Assembly (NCBI GenBank): GCA_020350865.1
Contig: CP070726.1
Span: 1,456,948-1,463,011, forward strand
Direction: 5' to 3'
DNA length: 6,064 nt
Source: Thermoplasmata archaeon
GTDB lineage: Archaea > Thermoplasmatota > Thermoplasmata > GCA-020350865
The notes beneath the pieces were generated by a model. The model did not search any database, was not told the DNA's origin, and worked only from the letters and a program-made list of their open reading frames with translations. Numbering within the stretch: the stretch's first letter is position 1; each line of letters opens with the position of its first letter. The position numbers and the translations under genes are program-made. Below are positions 1-5,835 of the stretch, one piece after another.

Positions 1-21
1 GTAACATGTGGGGATGAGAGC

Positions 22-390
22 ATGCAGAACAAGATGAAGGTGCACGGCAAGATGGTTGCCAGCGATGCTGTGGAGGTGCTGGCCGGGAAGCGGGGTGCGA
101 AGACGCTGCCCAAGAAAATGCTTCCCGTGCTCGAGGTCATAGACAATCCCACTGAGCTGCCCTTTCTTTTGGAGGAGATCAACTCCTTAGAGCCAACAGA
201 TGAACTCCGGTTGGCCCTTGTTCGGGTGCAGGTGCACTCGGAGCAGAACATGCATGAGGACCTGAACCTGCATCAGAAAAGGCTGTACGCCGCCCAGACC
301 ATGGAGAAATTGATATTCGGGGAGCTTTGCCTGGAGGAGGGTGGAGACAAGAAGGGGAAAGGGAAGGGGAAAGGAAAGGGTAAGAAATAA
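22..390 (+). CDS. Hypothetical small protein with Gly-Lys C-terminal tail (5' end uncertain)
   Basis: I do not recognise this 122-residue protein. It has no signal peptide or membrane segment. The body (about residues 1-105) is rich in Leu, Glu and Lys and looks mostly helical, with acidic stretches around residues 45-62. It ends in a strongly basic low-complexity tail (residues 110-122) of alternating Gly and Lys, which could bind nucleic acid or another polyanion; that is inference from charge only. The start is uncertain: the frame stays open to the left edge of the window (seven sense codons before the ATG), and the upstream GGGGATGAG is only a modest ribosome-binding match, so the true start may lie outside. 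The abfD-like gene follows in the same direction after 89 nt, a gap that contains a possible promoter, so the two need not share a transcript. The long opposite-strand frame across this region is a shadow. Confidence 0.6.
   Translation: MQNKMKVHGKMVASDAVEVLAGKRGAKTLPKKMLPVLEVIDNPTELPFLLEEINSLEPTDELRLALVRVQVHSEQNMHEDLNLHQKRLYAAQTMEKLIFGELCLEEGGDKKGKGKGKGKGKK
349..387 (+). repeat. Purine-only low-complexity tract encoding (Gly-Lys)n
   Basis: Positions 349-380 are an unbroken 32-base run of purines on the + strand. It is built from degenerate GGGAAA/GGGAAG hexamers that encode the alternating Gly-Lys tail of the upstream small protein. Such tracts expand and contract by slippage and can form triplex-type structures. 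The hexamers vary between GGG/GGA and AAA/AAG, so this is an imperfect repeat rather than a recent clean expansion. Confidence 0.7.
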
Positions 391-404
391 AAATCGTTAA
401 ATAT
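391..404 (+). promoter_or_regulatory. Possible archaeal box A promoter upstream of the abfD-like gene
   Basis: An A-rich stretch (possible BRE, 391-396) precedes TTAAATAT at 397-404, resembling an archaeal TATA box. Transcription would begin roughly 25 bases downstream, near 425-430, giving a leader of about 50 nt that includes the ribosome-binding site at 468. It begins directly after the stop codon of the small upstream gene. A second A/T-rich element (441-450) is less convincing because it would start transcription inside the ribosome-binding site. Confidence 0.35.
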
Positions 405-467
405 GTTCTTCTCCATCCAAAACTGGACGGTGAGGTAATAAAACTTATTTCGTTTTTCAAATAATTT

Positions 468-476
468 GGAGCTGAT
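468..476 (+). promoter_or_regulatory. Ribosome-binding site of the abfD-like gene
   Basis: GGAGCTGAT matches the archaeal anti-Shine-Dalgarno complement GGAGGTGAT at eight of nine positions and ends three bases before the ATG at 480. This strongly supports that start codon. Confidence 0.65.
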
Positions 477-479
477 GCA

Positions 480-1928
480 ATGAGGACACCCGACCAGTAC
501 AAGGAAAGCCTGAGGAGGATGAGGCCCAACATCTACAAGTTCGGAGAGCTGATAGAGGATGTGATCGCACATCCCGCAACCAGGGCGACCATCGAAGGCC
601 ATGCCCAGATCTTTGAACATGCACTTGCACAGGAATATCAGGAAGTGTTCACCACCATATCCAGTCTCTCGGGGGAGAGAATCTCCCGCTACCTGTCCAT
701 TATCGGCAGTGCAGAGGATATGATTGCCAATGCCAAAATGAAGAGGCTCGCATTCAACCTCACGGGCACCTGCACGGGCGGGAGATGTGTCGGCTGGAAT
801 GCCATAAACGCCATGTGGGCCACAACCCACGACATGGACGGGAAATTGGGCACCGATTACCATGCCCGGATAAAGGACTGGCTCGAGAAGGCCCAGGGAG
901 ATGACATCACACTGGCCGGGGCTCTCACAGACCCCAAGGGCGACAGGACGAAACCTCCTTCGGCGCAGGAGGACCCTGACATGAATCTGCACCTTGTGAA
1001 GATTCGGGAAGACGGCATTGTTGTCAAAGGTGCAAAGGTCATGATATGCGGTGTGGCCGCCGCCAACGAGATCTTCGTGCTACCGGGCATGGGCTACAAG
1101 GAGGACGACAGTGACTACGCCGTATCCTTTGTGGTACCCAGGGATATCGAGGGGCTGACCATTGTGGAGGCCAGGCATCCAAGCGATCTTCGCGAGTTCG
1201 AGGAAGGATTCGATATTCCAGTGAAATTCGGGGGCATCACCCAGGCCTATCTGTTCTTCGAGGAGGTATTCATTCCAAGTTCCAGGGTCTTCATGGCAGG
1301 GGAGTTTCAGGCAACCCAGGATGCCGTGGAGAACTTCATCATGCCGTATCGTTCTGCCATCGGGGCATGTGTTGCGGGCCAGGGGGATGTGATGATGGGT
1401 GCGGCCACTCTCCTGGCCAGGGCAAACGGTTTGTCTGAAAAGGTATTCAGGGAAAAACTGACGAAGATGAGCATAAACAACGAGACGACCTTCGGTTTGG
1501 GCATAGCAGCCGCTGTCCTGGGGAGAAAACACCCCTCGGGCGTTTGGCTGCCGGACCCTCTTCTTGCCAACGTGAACAAGGTACACGTGGCCACCCTGCC
1601 CTACGAGACCAAGGTGCTGGCTCAGGATATCGGAGGGGGTATTGCCGAAACGGGATGCATGCCCTCTTTTACGGATTTCCATGATGACAGATACGGTCAT
1701 CTTGTACAGAAATACCTAAAGGCCAGCGCCTCCGCAGAAAACAGGGTCAGGGCCGCCCGCCTTGTGGAATGGCTCACAGTGGGGGCTGGTATTCCGGGCT
1801 GCATGCACGGTGGCGGCTCTCCCGAGGGTGCCAAGCTCATTGTGAGGGCAAGTGCAGACATCGAAGAAAAGGTGAAAATGGCAAAGAGGCTGGCCGGGAT
1901 CGAGGGTAACGAGGAGACAAAAGGATAG
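480..1928 (+). CDS. Divergent 4-hydroxybutyryl-CoA dehydratase (AbfD)/HpaB-family flavoprotein
   Basis: This 482-residue protein has the layout of the 4-hydroxybutyryl-CoA dehydratase / 4-hydroxyphenylacetate 3-hydroxylase family: an HpaB N-terminal region (about 3-270) and a C-terminal acyl-CoA-dehydrogenase-like helical region (about 276-475). Typical stretches are the N-terminal RTPDQYKESL, the Cys pair near 98-103, VFIPSSRVFM (263-272), a DIGGG...MPS segment (383-396) and HGGGSPEGAK (443-452). Characterised AbfD enzymes dehydrate 4-hydroxybutyryl-CoA with FAD and a [4Fe-4S] cluster held by Cys99, Cys103, His292 and Cys299 (Clostridium aminobutyricum numbering). Here C98, C103 and C297 remain, but the His position is Tyr290, the Cys pair is C-x4-C instead of C-x3-C, and the residues matching Tyr296 and Lys300 are Ile294 and Val298. 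Family membership is secure; the classical activity is doubtful. The start is fixed by a strong ribosome-binding site. The gene probably shares a transcript with the Uri-type gene downstream. Confidence 0.85.
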   Translation: MRTPDQYKESLRRMRPNIYKFGELIEDVIAHPATRATIEGHAQIFEHALAQEYQEVFTTISSLSGERISRYLSIIGSAEDMIANAKMKRLAFNLTGTCTGGRCVGWNAINAMWATTHDMDGKLGTDYHARIKDWLEKAQGDDITLAGALTDPKGDRTKPPSAQEDPDMNLHLVKIREDGIVVKGAKVMICGVAAANEIFVLPGMGYKEDDSDYAVSFVVPRDIEGLTIVEARHPSDLREFEEGFDIPVKFGGITQAYLFFEEVFIPSSRVFMAGEFQATQDAVENFIMPYRSAIGACVAGQGDVMMGAATLLARANGLSEKVFREKLTKMSINNETTFGLGIAAAVLGRKHPSGVWLPDPLLANVNKVHVATLPYETKVLAQDIGGGIAETGCMPSFTDFHDDRYGHLVQKYLKASASAENRVRAARLVEWLTVGAGIPGCMHGGGSPEGAKLIVRASADIEEKVKMAKRLAGIEGNEETKG

Positions 1929-1943
1929 AAGACAGTCAATCAA

Positions 1944-1948
1944 GGTGA
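1944..1948 (+). promoter_or_regulatory. Ribosome-binding site favouring a GTG start at 1954
   Basis: GGTGA is an exact match to part of the archaeal Shine-Dalgarno consensus and lies five bases before the GTG at 1954. The alternative in-frame GTG at 1945 overlaps this motif and has no good site upstream of it, so 1954 is the better start. Confidence 0.5.
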
Positions 1949-1953
1949 GCTTT

Positions 1954-2364
1954 GTGAGAGGCTGCTATGTTTTGCTCGTCAACAACCCCGAGGATGCGGA
2001 TATCAGAACAGGTGGTTTGGGCACCATAAGATTCCTAAAGGGGCAATATGTCTATGTAGGCTCTGCCCTAAACGGTATTGAAGCCAGGGTGAGAAGGCAC
2101 ATTGGAAACAGAAAAAAAATACACTGGCACATCGATTACCTGCTGAGAAGGGGAAAGTGCGATGAGGTCTATGTTCTTGAAAGCGACAAAAGGCTTGAAT
2201 GCGTCCTTGCGGAAAGAATGGCTGAAAAGTTTTACTGTGTGCCCAACTTCGGCTCTTCAGATTGTCATTGTAGGGGCCATCTGTTCCATGGAGATGAAAA
2301 GGAGCTTATCTCACATGTTCTGAAGAATGGAATGAGGCGATTCGAATTACCGGGAAAAAAATGA
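1954..2364 (+). CDS. Uri-type GIY-YIG nuclease-superfamily protein (DUF123, COG1833)
   Basis: This protein of about 136 residues (139 if the GTG at 1945 is used) matches the free-standing DUF123/COG1833 'Uri' branch of the GIY-YIG nuclease superfamily. Visible motifs, in order, are a GIY-like strand RGCYVLLV near the N-terminus, a YIG-like strand YVYVGSA, the family Arg region GIEARVRRH, the characteristic IHWHIDYLL, a Glu-containing ECVLAERM helix and the FGSSDCHCRGHLF segment. GIY-YIG enzymes cut DNA using the Tyr/Arg/Glu set, all of which have candidates here. The cellular role of COG1833 proteins is not settled; some relatives occur fused to endonuclease III, suggesting DNA repair. The small gap (25 nt) after the abfD-like gene suggests co-transcription, but I see no functional link. 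The GTG at 1954 is chosen for its ribosome-binding site. The stop codon lies one base from the stop of the opposing gene. Confidence 0.85.
   Translation: MRGCYVLLVNNPEDADIRTGGLGTIRFLKGQYVYVGSALNGIEARVRRHIGNRKKIHWHIDYLLRRGKCDEVYVLESDKRLECVLAERMAEKFYCVPNFGSSDCHCRGHLFHGDEKELISHVLKNGMRRFELPGKK
2355..2361 (-). terminator. U-tract candidate terminator for the beta-helix gene
   Basis: Seven consecutive A residues on the + strand (2355-2361), encoding the Lys-Lys end of the Uri-type protein, read as T7 on the minus strand. They begin four bases past the stop codon of the minus-strand gene. Archaeal transcription often stops at such U-runs without a hairpin, so this is a plausible terminator placed inside the neighbouring gene. 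Confidence 0.4.
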
Positions 2365-2365
2365 T

Positions 2366-4357
2366 TCACTCCTCCTCTTTTTTCTGCTCCTCTCTTCCCT
2401 TTTTCAAGTGCCTATCGGTAATTAAAAAAATAAGAGCTGGGATTAGAAGTATGAGTGTGGCCAGGGGAACCTCGATGATATCATCGATATTATTGTCATT
2501 GTCGTCCCGATCCGCGTTATCGCCTAAGCCGTCATCGTCCAGATCGCTCCATTCCTTCCCGTCATCAGGAAACTCGTCTCTCCTGTTCTCCACTCCATCC
2601 CCATCCCTGTCCGGGTCCGAATTGTCCCCTTCTCCATCACCGTCCAGGTCCGACCATTCGCCTGAATCCAATGGAAAAGCGTCTTCCACATCCATGTGTC
2701 CATCGCCGTCAGTGTCCTTTTGAACGGTCACCTCCCCCACAGAGAAAGGAGCCTCCAGGGGATTGCCTGTCCTATCCCATATCATCATCTGTATGCCGTA
2801 AAGTCCGTCATCCACATAATTGCCTTCGGCATCCATACCATGCCAGAACACCTCTTCCTCATCATGGGTCGCATTCCCTCTGATGACCGTATCCGAAACA
2901 TTGTCAAAGCCCGCCTGACCGTCCGTGTCGATTACAATCTCGTAGCGGACGCGTTCGTTTGCTTGAAATTCGATTGAGACTTCTTCTTTGGGTATAATCA
3001 GTTCATCACTGCTGATGGACGGAAGTGATGAAAAGGAAGGCGGTGTCGTGTCAGGTGGTAGTGTGCCGGTCCAGGGCGCCATGAGGGGGTAGTTGTCATC
3101 ACCTCTGTCGGGGACAGGGTAGTCCTCATCGCCGATGCCGTCGCCCCCCAAATCTATACCATCATAATCGTCCCAGAAGTTGCCCTCCTCGTTATTATCC
3201 CAATTGTTCGCGTAGTACGTCCTGTACTGTTGATATGCATGATCTTCGTTTCCAATGAAGTTGTTGTGAAATACCCAGTTGTCATCAGAGTGGAGGGAGT
3301 AAAGGCCGTATCCATTTGAGATGAACTGATTGTCATGGATCAGGTTACCATCTGAATAGTACAATCTGATACCAAGATGGTTACCGAGAAAGATATTGTC
3401 GGCAATGATATTATATCCAGTTGGGTACACATCCTGGCTGCCTGAATAGTGCATATCGACTCCCCGAAAGCAAAAGGAGAAATTCGAGTGGGAAATCCGA
3501 GAGTTTGTGGTATGGAACATGGTGATACCGGTGCCGGATGTGATGTTACAGCGATAAATGGTGACGTTATCGCACCATGCCAGCATGATGAGGGCCGCAA
3601 CCGCATTCTCGGTGAGTGTATTGTTCTTTTGAAAGTGATAGATGATCGGCTTTCCATCCACGGTACAATTCACAACCGTGTGGTTGAAATAGTTGGGGTC
3701 CGAATTATCCGGGCTTACAAGGAACTCAGTTGTGCTGACGTTCCAGAAGGAAACATTCGAAACGAAAATATTCTCCGAACGGTACAGATGGATCCCATCG
3801 TGGCACTTGGAGATGGTGACATTTTGAATCCTGATATCTGAGCACTGACTGAGGTAGATTCCGTCCCGTGATCGAAAAAGGGTCGAGTGCGCCACGGTGA
3901 CTTTCGAGGTGGACTGTATATAAAGCCCATCATCCGCACCCGAAATATTGCAGTATCGTATATCTGCCCAGGCATCTGATCCTATCCTGATGCCGTCCCA
4001 GTCCCCGGTATAATTGGACTCGAATGTGATGGGGTGTGTCGGGTTTCCCACGGCCACAAGGTGCCCGTTTACCTCCAAGTCGATGTACCTATCGCACTTC
4101 ACCAAAACTCCCGGCTCAATTGTGAGGGTGACATTACTATAAACCAATACATCCTCGGTAACGATGTACGGGCTCCCTAAGACATCCCAAGTGGTATTGG
4201 ATTTGATATCACCCCCGACCTCGGTGGCATTGACAGAAAGGGTAATCAATGCGAGAAGGACAATAATGAAGCAAGAAAAGAGAAAAATGATTAAAAGAAC
4301 TCTTTTTGGCAATTCCGCGGTATTTTCTATCATTTCCTCTTCCACGATCCTCACCAT
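2366..4357 (-). CDS. NosD-like right-handed beta-helix surface protein with Ca-type repeats and C-terminal anchor
   Basis: This 663-residue protein appears exported and membrane-anchored. A hydrophobic segment at about 19-42 (signal or anchor) follows a charged 18-residue N-terminus. Residues about 45-430 carry parallel beta-helix (PbH1/NosD-type) repeats such as DGIYLSQCSDI, DGIHLYRSENI and LGIRLYYSDGN. They close with GNFWDDYDG...DNYPLMAPW (392-429), a pattern frequent in archaeal surface beta-helix proteins. A beta-sandwich-like region (about 436-546) precedes two 35-residue acidic repeats of DxDGDG type (548-617) that probably bind calcium. A second membrane segment (about 626-647) and a Lys/Glu-rich tail end the protein. 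Many N-x-S/T sequons suggest heavy N-glycosylation. Beta-helices often bind or cleave polysaccharide, but no catalytic residues can be assigned, and no nos genes lie nearby. The start is ambiguous: the GTG at codon 5 (4345) and the ATG at codon 9 (4333) are alternatives, the former with a GGTGA site. Confidence 0.85.
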   Translation of the reverse strand: MVRIVEEEMIENTAELPKRVLLIIFLFSCFIIVLLALITLSVNATEVGGDIKSNTTWDVLGSPYIVTEDVLVYSNVTLTIEPGVLVKCDRYIDLEVNGHLVAVGNPTHPITFESNYTGDWDGIRIGSDAWADIRYCNISGADDGLYIQSTSKVTVAHSTLFRSRDGIYLSQCSDIRIQNVTISKCHDGIHLYRSENIFVSNVSFWNVSTTEFLVSPDNSDPNYFNHTVVNCTVDGKPIIYHFQKNNTLTENAVAALIMLAWCDNVTIYRCNITSGTGITMFHTTNSRISHSNFSFCFRGVDMHYSGSQDVYPTGYNIIADNIFLGNHLGIRLYYSDGNLIHDNQFISNGYGLYSLHSDDNWVFHNNFIGNEDHAYQQYRTYYANNWDNNEEGNFWDDYDGIDLGGDGIGDEDYPVPDRGDDNYPLMAPWTGTLPPDTTPPSFSSLPSISSDELIIPKEEVSIEFQANERVRYEIVIDTDGQAGFDNVSDTVIRGNATHDEEEVFWHGMDAEGNYVDDGLYGIQMMIWDRTGNPLEAPFSVGEVTVQKDTDGDGHMDVEDAFPLDSGEWSDLDGDGEGDNSDPDRDGDGVENRRDEFPDDGKEWSDLDDDGLGDNADRDDNDNNIDDIIEVPLATLILLIPALIFLITDRHLKKGREEQKKEEE
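2371..2404 (+). terminator. Pyrimidine/U-rich candidate terminator for the Uri-type gene
   Basis: Starting seven bases after the + strand stop codon is a pyrimidine-rich stretch with a T6 run (2378-2383) and a T5 run (2400-2404). On the opposite strand the same bases encode the Lys/Glu-rich C-terminus of the beta-helix protein. It fits the archaeal pattern of U-rich termination without a stem-loop. Confidence 0.4.
2507..2716 (-). repeat. Tandem pair of 35-residue acidic Ca-binding-type repeats
   Basis: Residues 548-582 and 583-617 of the surface protein are two copies of one 35-residue unit. Both contain D-x-D-G-D-G, then a Phe-Pro, then EWSDLD, DG and GDN at matching positions, an exact 105-nt period. 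The second copy has diverged, for example in its DLDDDG. The Asp spacing resembles thrombospondin type 3/EF-hand-like calcium loops, so a rigid calcium-loaded stalk between the beta-helix and the membrane anchor is likely (inference). Confidence 0.8.
4346..4355 (-). promoter_or_regulatory. Ribosome-binding site supporting an internal GTG start of the beta-helix gene
   Basis: On the minus strand GGTGAGGATC lies directly before the in-frame GTG at codon 5 (4345-4343), with five bases between GGTGA and GTG. This is the same arrangement as upstream of the Uri-type gene. The ATG at 4357 itself has no recognisable site upstream, so translation may begin at 4345 and give 659 residues. Confidence 0.35.
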
Positions 4358-4402
4358 TTCGTGTTTTTCGCAGCCATAATCATAGCCCTATTTCTCTTGG
4401 GA

Positions 4403-4416
4403 GCATAATTAATTTT
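4403..4416 (-). promoter_or_regulatory. Candidate box A promoter of the beta-helix gene
   Basis: On the minus strand this reads AAAATTAATTATGC, a BRE-like A-run followed by a TATA-like TTAATTAT. Transcription about 26 bases downstream would begin near 4383, giving a short leader of about 25-40 nt before either candidate start codon. Confidence 0.4.
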
Positions 4417-4455
4417 CTTTTCTGTTCGCCTGACGTAATATTTGATTAATGAATT

Positions 4456-4460
4456 AAAAA
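4456..4460 (-). terminator. Weak U-run that could end larA transcription
   Basis: A T5 run on the minus strand, about 60 bases past the larA stop codon, is followed by A/T-rich sequence. It is the only U-run between larA and the next gene and has no accompanying stem-loop, so read-through into the beta-helix gene is possible. Confidence 0.2.
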
Positions 4461-4520
4461 GGTATTGGTGCATGTGTCTGACCTTATTTGCCCGTATCCA
4501 GGGGGGTATGTATAGGCACG

Positions 4521-5780
4521 TCACGTCCGCCTAGCGGTGGAAAGCATGGGGACCGTGACGCTCCCGTCCATCAAGACAAGTATCTTGGCTTCCTCCCCCT
4601 CCCTGGTTAATGCAGCATCCACGGCCTCCTGAACGGTTTTGTACGGTTTCATGAAGGCCTTCTCGATTACCTCATCCGGAAGGCACGTTACCGCCCAGAG
4701 TTCCCCCACAAGGGAAGCCTCCACGATCCTTGCCGCCTTATGATATCCCAGTTTGTAGCCTTTGTCTATGGTGTCCATGACCTGGTGCGGATCCCTCGAG
4801 CTGGAAAGCAGTTTGTAGAAGGCGTCCTCGCCGATGCCCTCCCTGCACTTTGAAACGAGAATGATTATGCCGCCCTCCTTCACCGCCATTTTGGCGTTCT
4901 CGATGGCCTTTTGGGATTGGTACAGGTCAACATCCATTGGAAAGGGCGCAACCGAAACCACTATATCGGCCTTTTCTTCTATCTCCACCGCAAAGACCTC
5001 GTTGGCCTTTGCAACGGCAGCATGAAAGGAATCGTGGATGTGCCCTGCCGTGGCAGCGTATATGTTCTGGTGGCGGTCTAGAACCGTCATTATCGAGAAT
5101 ATCTCCTTGTCCAGAATCGTTTTGATGGCGTCCTCCATGTCCTCTGCCACGGGATTGCCCTCAAGGACCAGTGGCTGGGCCTCCTTTCGCATTGCATATT
5201 TGTGGTTCTGCTCGATTGTTTTGTAGGAAGCAATGCCCGGAAGAAAGGACTTCCTGCCCCCTGTATATCCCCCAAAGTAATGGGGCTCCACAGAGCTGAT
5301 GATCACGATCTTGTGGGCCTCAACACCCATTCTGTTCACGAACATCTCTGTGCCGTTCTTGGAGGTTCCTATATGGACCATGTCCTCTTCTTTTCTCGCG
5401 TCATGGATATGTATCCTTTCCTTGAATTCGTTTAGATATCTACCAAAAATGAATTCCATCTCCTCGTCGGTTGGAGCCCTGTGCACACCTGTTGCTATGA
5501 TGAACCTTATATTCTTATCCTTGATATCCCCGTAGATGATGCCCAGTATCTTCGATGTGGGTGTGGGCCGCGTGGCATCGTTCACAATGAAGAGCACATC
5601 TTCTGCATCGCCTAGAAATTCATTAAAATCCTTGGAATTTACCGGATTATTCACGGCATCCTTTATGGTTTCTTCCTCATCACCGATGTCAACAACGTTC
5701 GGTCTTACCATGCCTGCCAGATTCTTATCGGAAATCTCGATTGTCACGGAATCCCGGCCGTAGGGTATTTCAAGCTTCAT
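4521..5780 (-). CDS. larA: LarA-family nickel-pincer-nucleotide-dependent 2-hydroxyacid racemase
   Basis: This 419-residue protein is a full-length LarA/DUF2088 enzyme. The characterised member racemises D- and L-lactate by hydride transfer to a nickel-pincer nucleotide (NPN) cofactor; other members act on different 2-hydroxyacids, so the substrate here is open. The active-site set known from Lactobacillus plantarum LarA (D72, R75, H108, H174, K184, H200, Q295, K298) is present with matching spacing: D68 and R71 in NDATRPTP, H100 in ATGVHRAP, H167 in EPHYFGGYTGGRK, K177 (cofactor-linked Lys) in GGRKSFLPG, H193 (nickel ligand) in EQNHKY, and Q288 and K291 in YQSQKAIENA. No signal peptide is seen, so it is cytoplasmic. 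The start at 5780 gives the expected MKLEIPYG N-terminus, with a weak GGTG-type site upstream. The cofactor-building genes larB, larC and larE are not in the window. Its transcript diverges from that of the cysteine-synthase-like gene. Confidence 0.88.
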   Translation of the reverse strand: MKLEIPYGRDSVTIEISDKNLAGMVRPNVVDIGDEEETIKDAVNNPVNSKDFNEFLGDAEDVLFIVNDATRPTPTSKILGIIYGDIKDKNIRFIIATGVHRAPTDEEMEFIFGRYLNEFKERIHIHDARKEEDMVHIGTSKNGTEMFVNRMGVEAHKIVIISSVEPHYFGGYTGGRKSFLPGIASYKTIEQNHKYAMRKEAQPLVLEGNPVAEDMEDAIKTILDKEIFSIMTVLDRHQNIYAATAGHIHDSFHAAVAKANEVFAVEIEEKADIVVSVAPFPMDVDLYQSQKAIENAKMAVKEGGIIILVSKCREGIGEDAFYKLLSSSRDPHQVMDTIDKGYKLGYHKAARIVEASLVGELWAVTCLPDEVIEKAFMKPYKTVQEAVDAALTREGEEAKILVLMDGSVTVPMLSTARRT

Positions 5781-5823
5781 GATATCGACACCAGAACATG
5801 CGTTAAGGGGTATCTATTTTGCG

Positions 5824-5831
5824 GTTATATT
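5824..5831 (-). promoter_or_regulatory. Candidate box A promoter of larA
   Basis: The minus strand reads AATATAAC here, a TATA-like element that would start transcription near 5801, about 20 bases before the larA ATG. It lies only ten bases from the divergent element of the neighbouring gene. Confidence 0.3.
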
Positions 5832-5835
5832 GCGT

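Larger units (their letters stand above)
4358..4520. other. Intergenic region between larA and the beta-helix gene
   Basis: This 163-nt gap between two minus-strand genes is A/T-rich in its middle. It holds a likely promoter for the beta-helix gene and a weak U-run after larA. I see no convincing hairpin, small gene or RNA gene in it. Confidence 0.6.

Noticed and set aside
413..430. Imperfect hairpin CCATCC-aaaact-GGACGG between the small gene and the abfD-like gene
   Set aside because: Only five of six pairs form and the U-run lies over 20 bases away, so it is a poor terminator and not clearly regulatory.
273..992. Long minus-strand open frame (239 codons) across the small gene and the 5' part of the abfD-like gene
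   Set aside because: It lies opposite two better-supported genes, has no recognisable domain, and its C-terminal part is simply the complement of the Gly-Lys tract (Pro/Phe alternation).
1080..1700. Minus-strand open frame of 206 codons inside the abfD-like gene
   Set aside because: Shadow of a gene with clear family motifs; no ribosome-binding site or recognisable domain.
480..1928. Evidence for an archaeal 4-hydroxybutyrate carbon-fixation cycle
   Set aside because: The AbfD-like protein lacks the cluster histidine and several other catalytic residues, and no other cycle gene is present in the window.
3449..3841. Plus-strand open frame of 130 codons inside the beta-helix gene
   Set aside because: The translation has no recognisable motifs and the opposite strand shows clear beta-helix repeats; treated as a shadow.
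2366..4357. Nitrous-oxide reductase maturation factor NosD
   Set aside because: Only the general beta-helix repeats are shared. The membrane anchor, the acidic repeats and the absence of other nos genes indicate a surface protein instead.
4527..4537. Inverted repeat CCGC-CTA-GCGG near the larA stop codon
   Set aside because: Four-pair stem inside the last coding codons, without a following U-run; likely chance.
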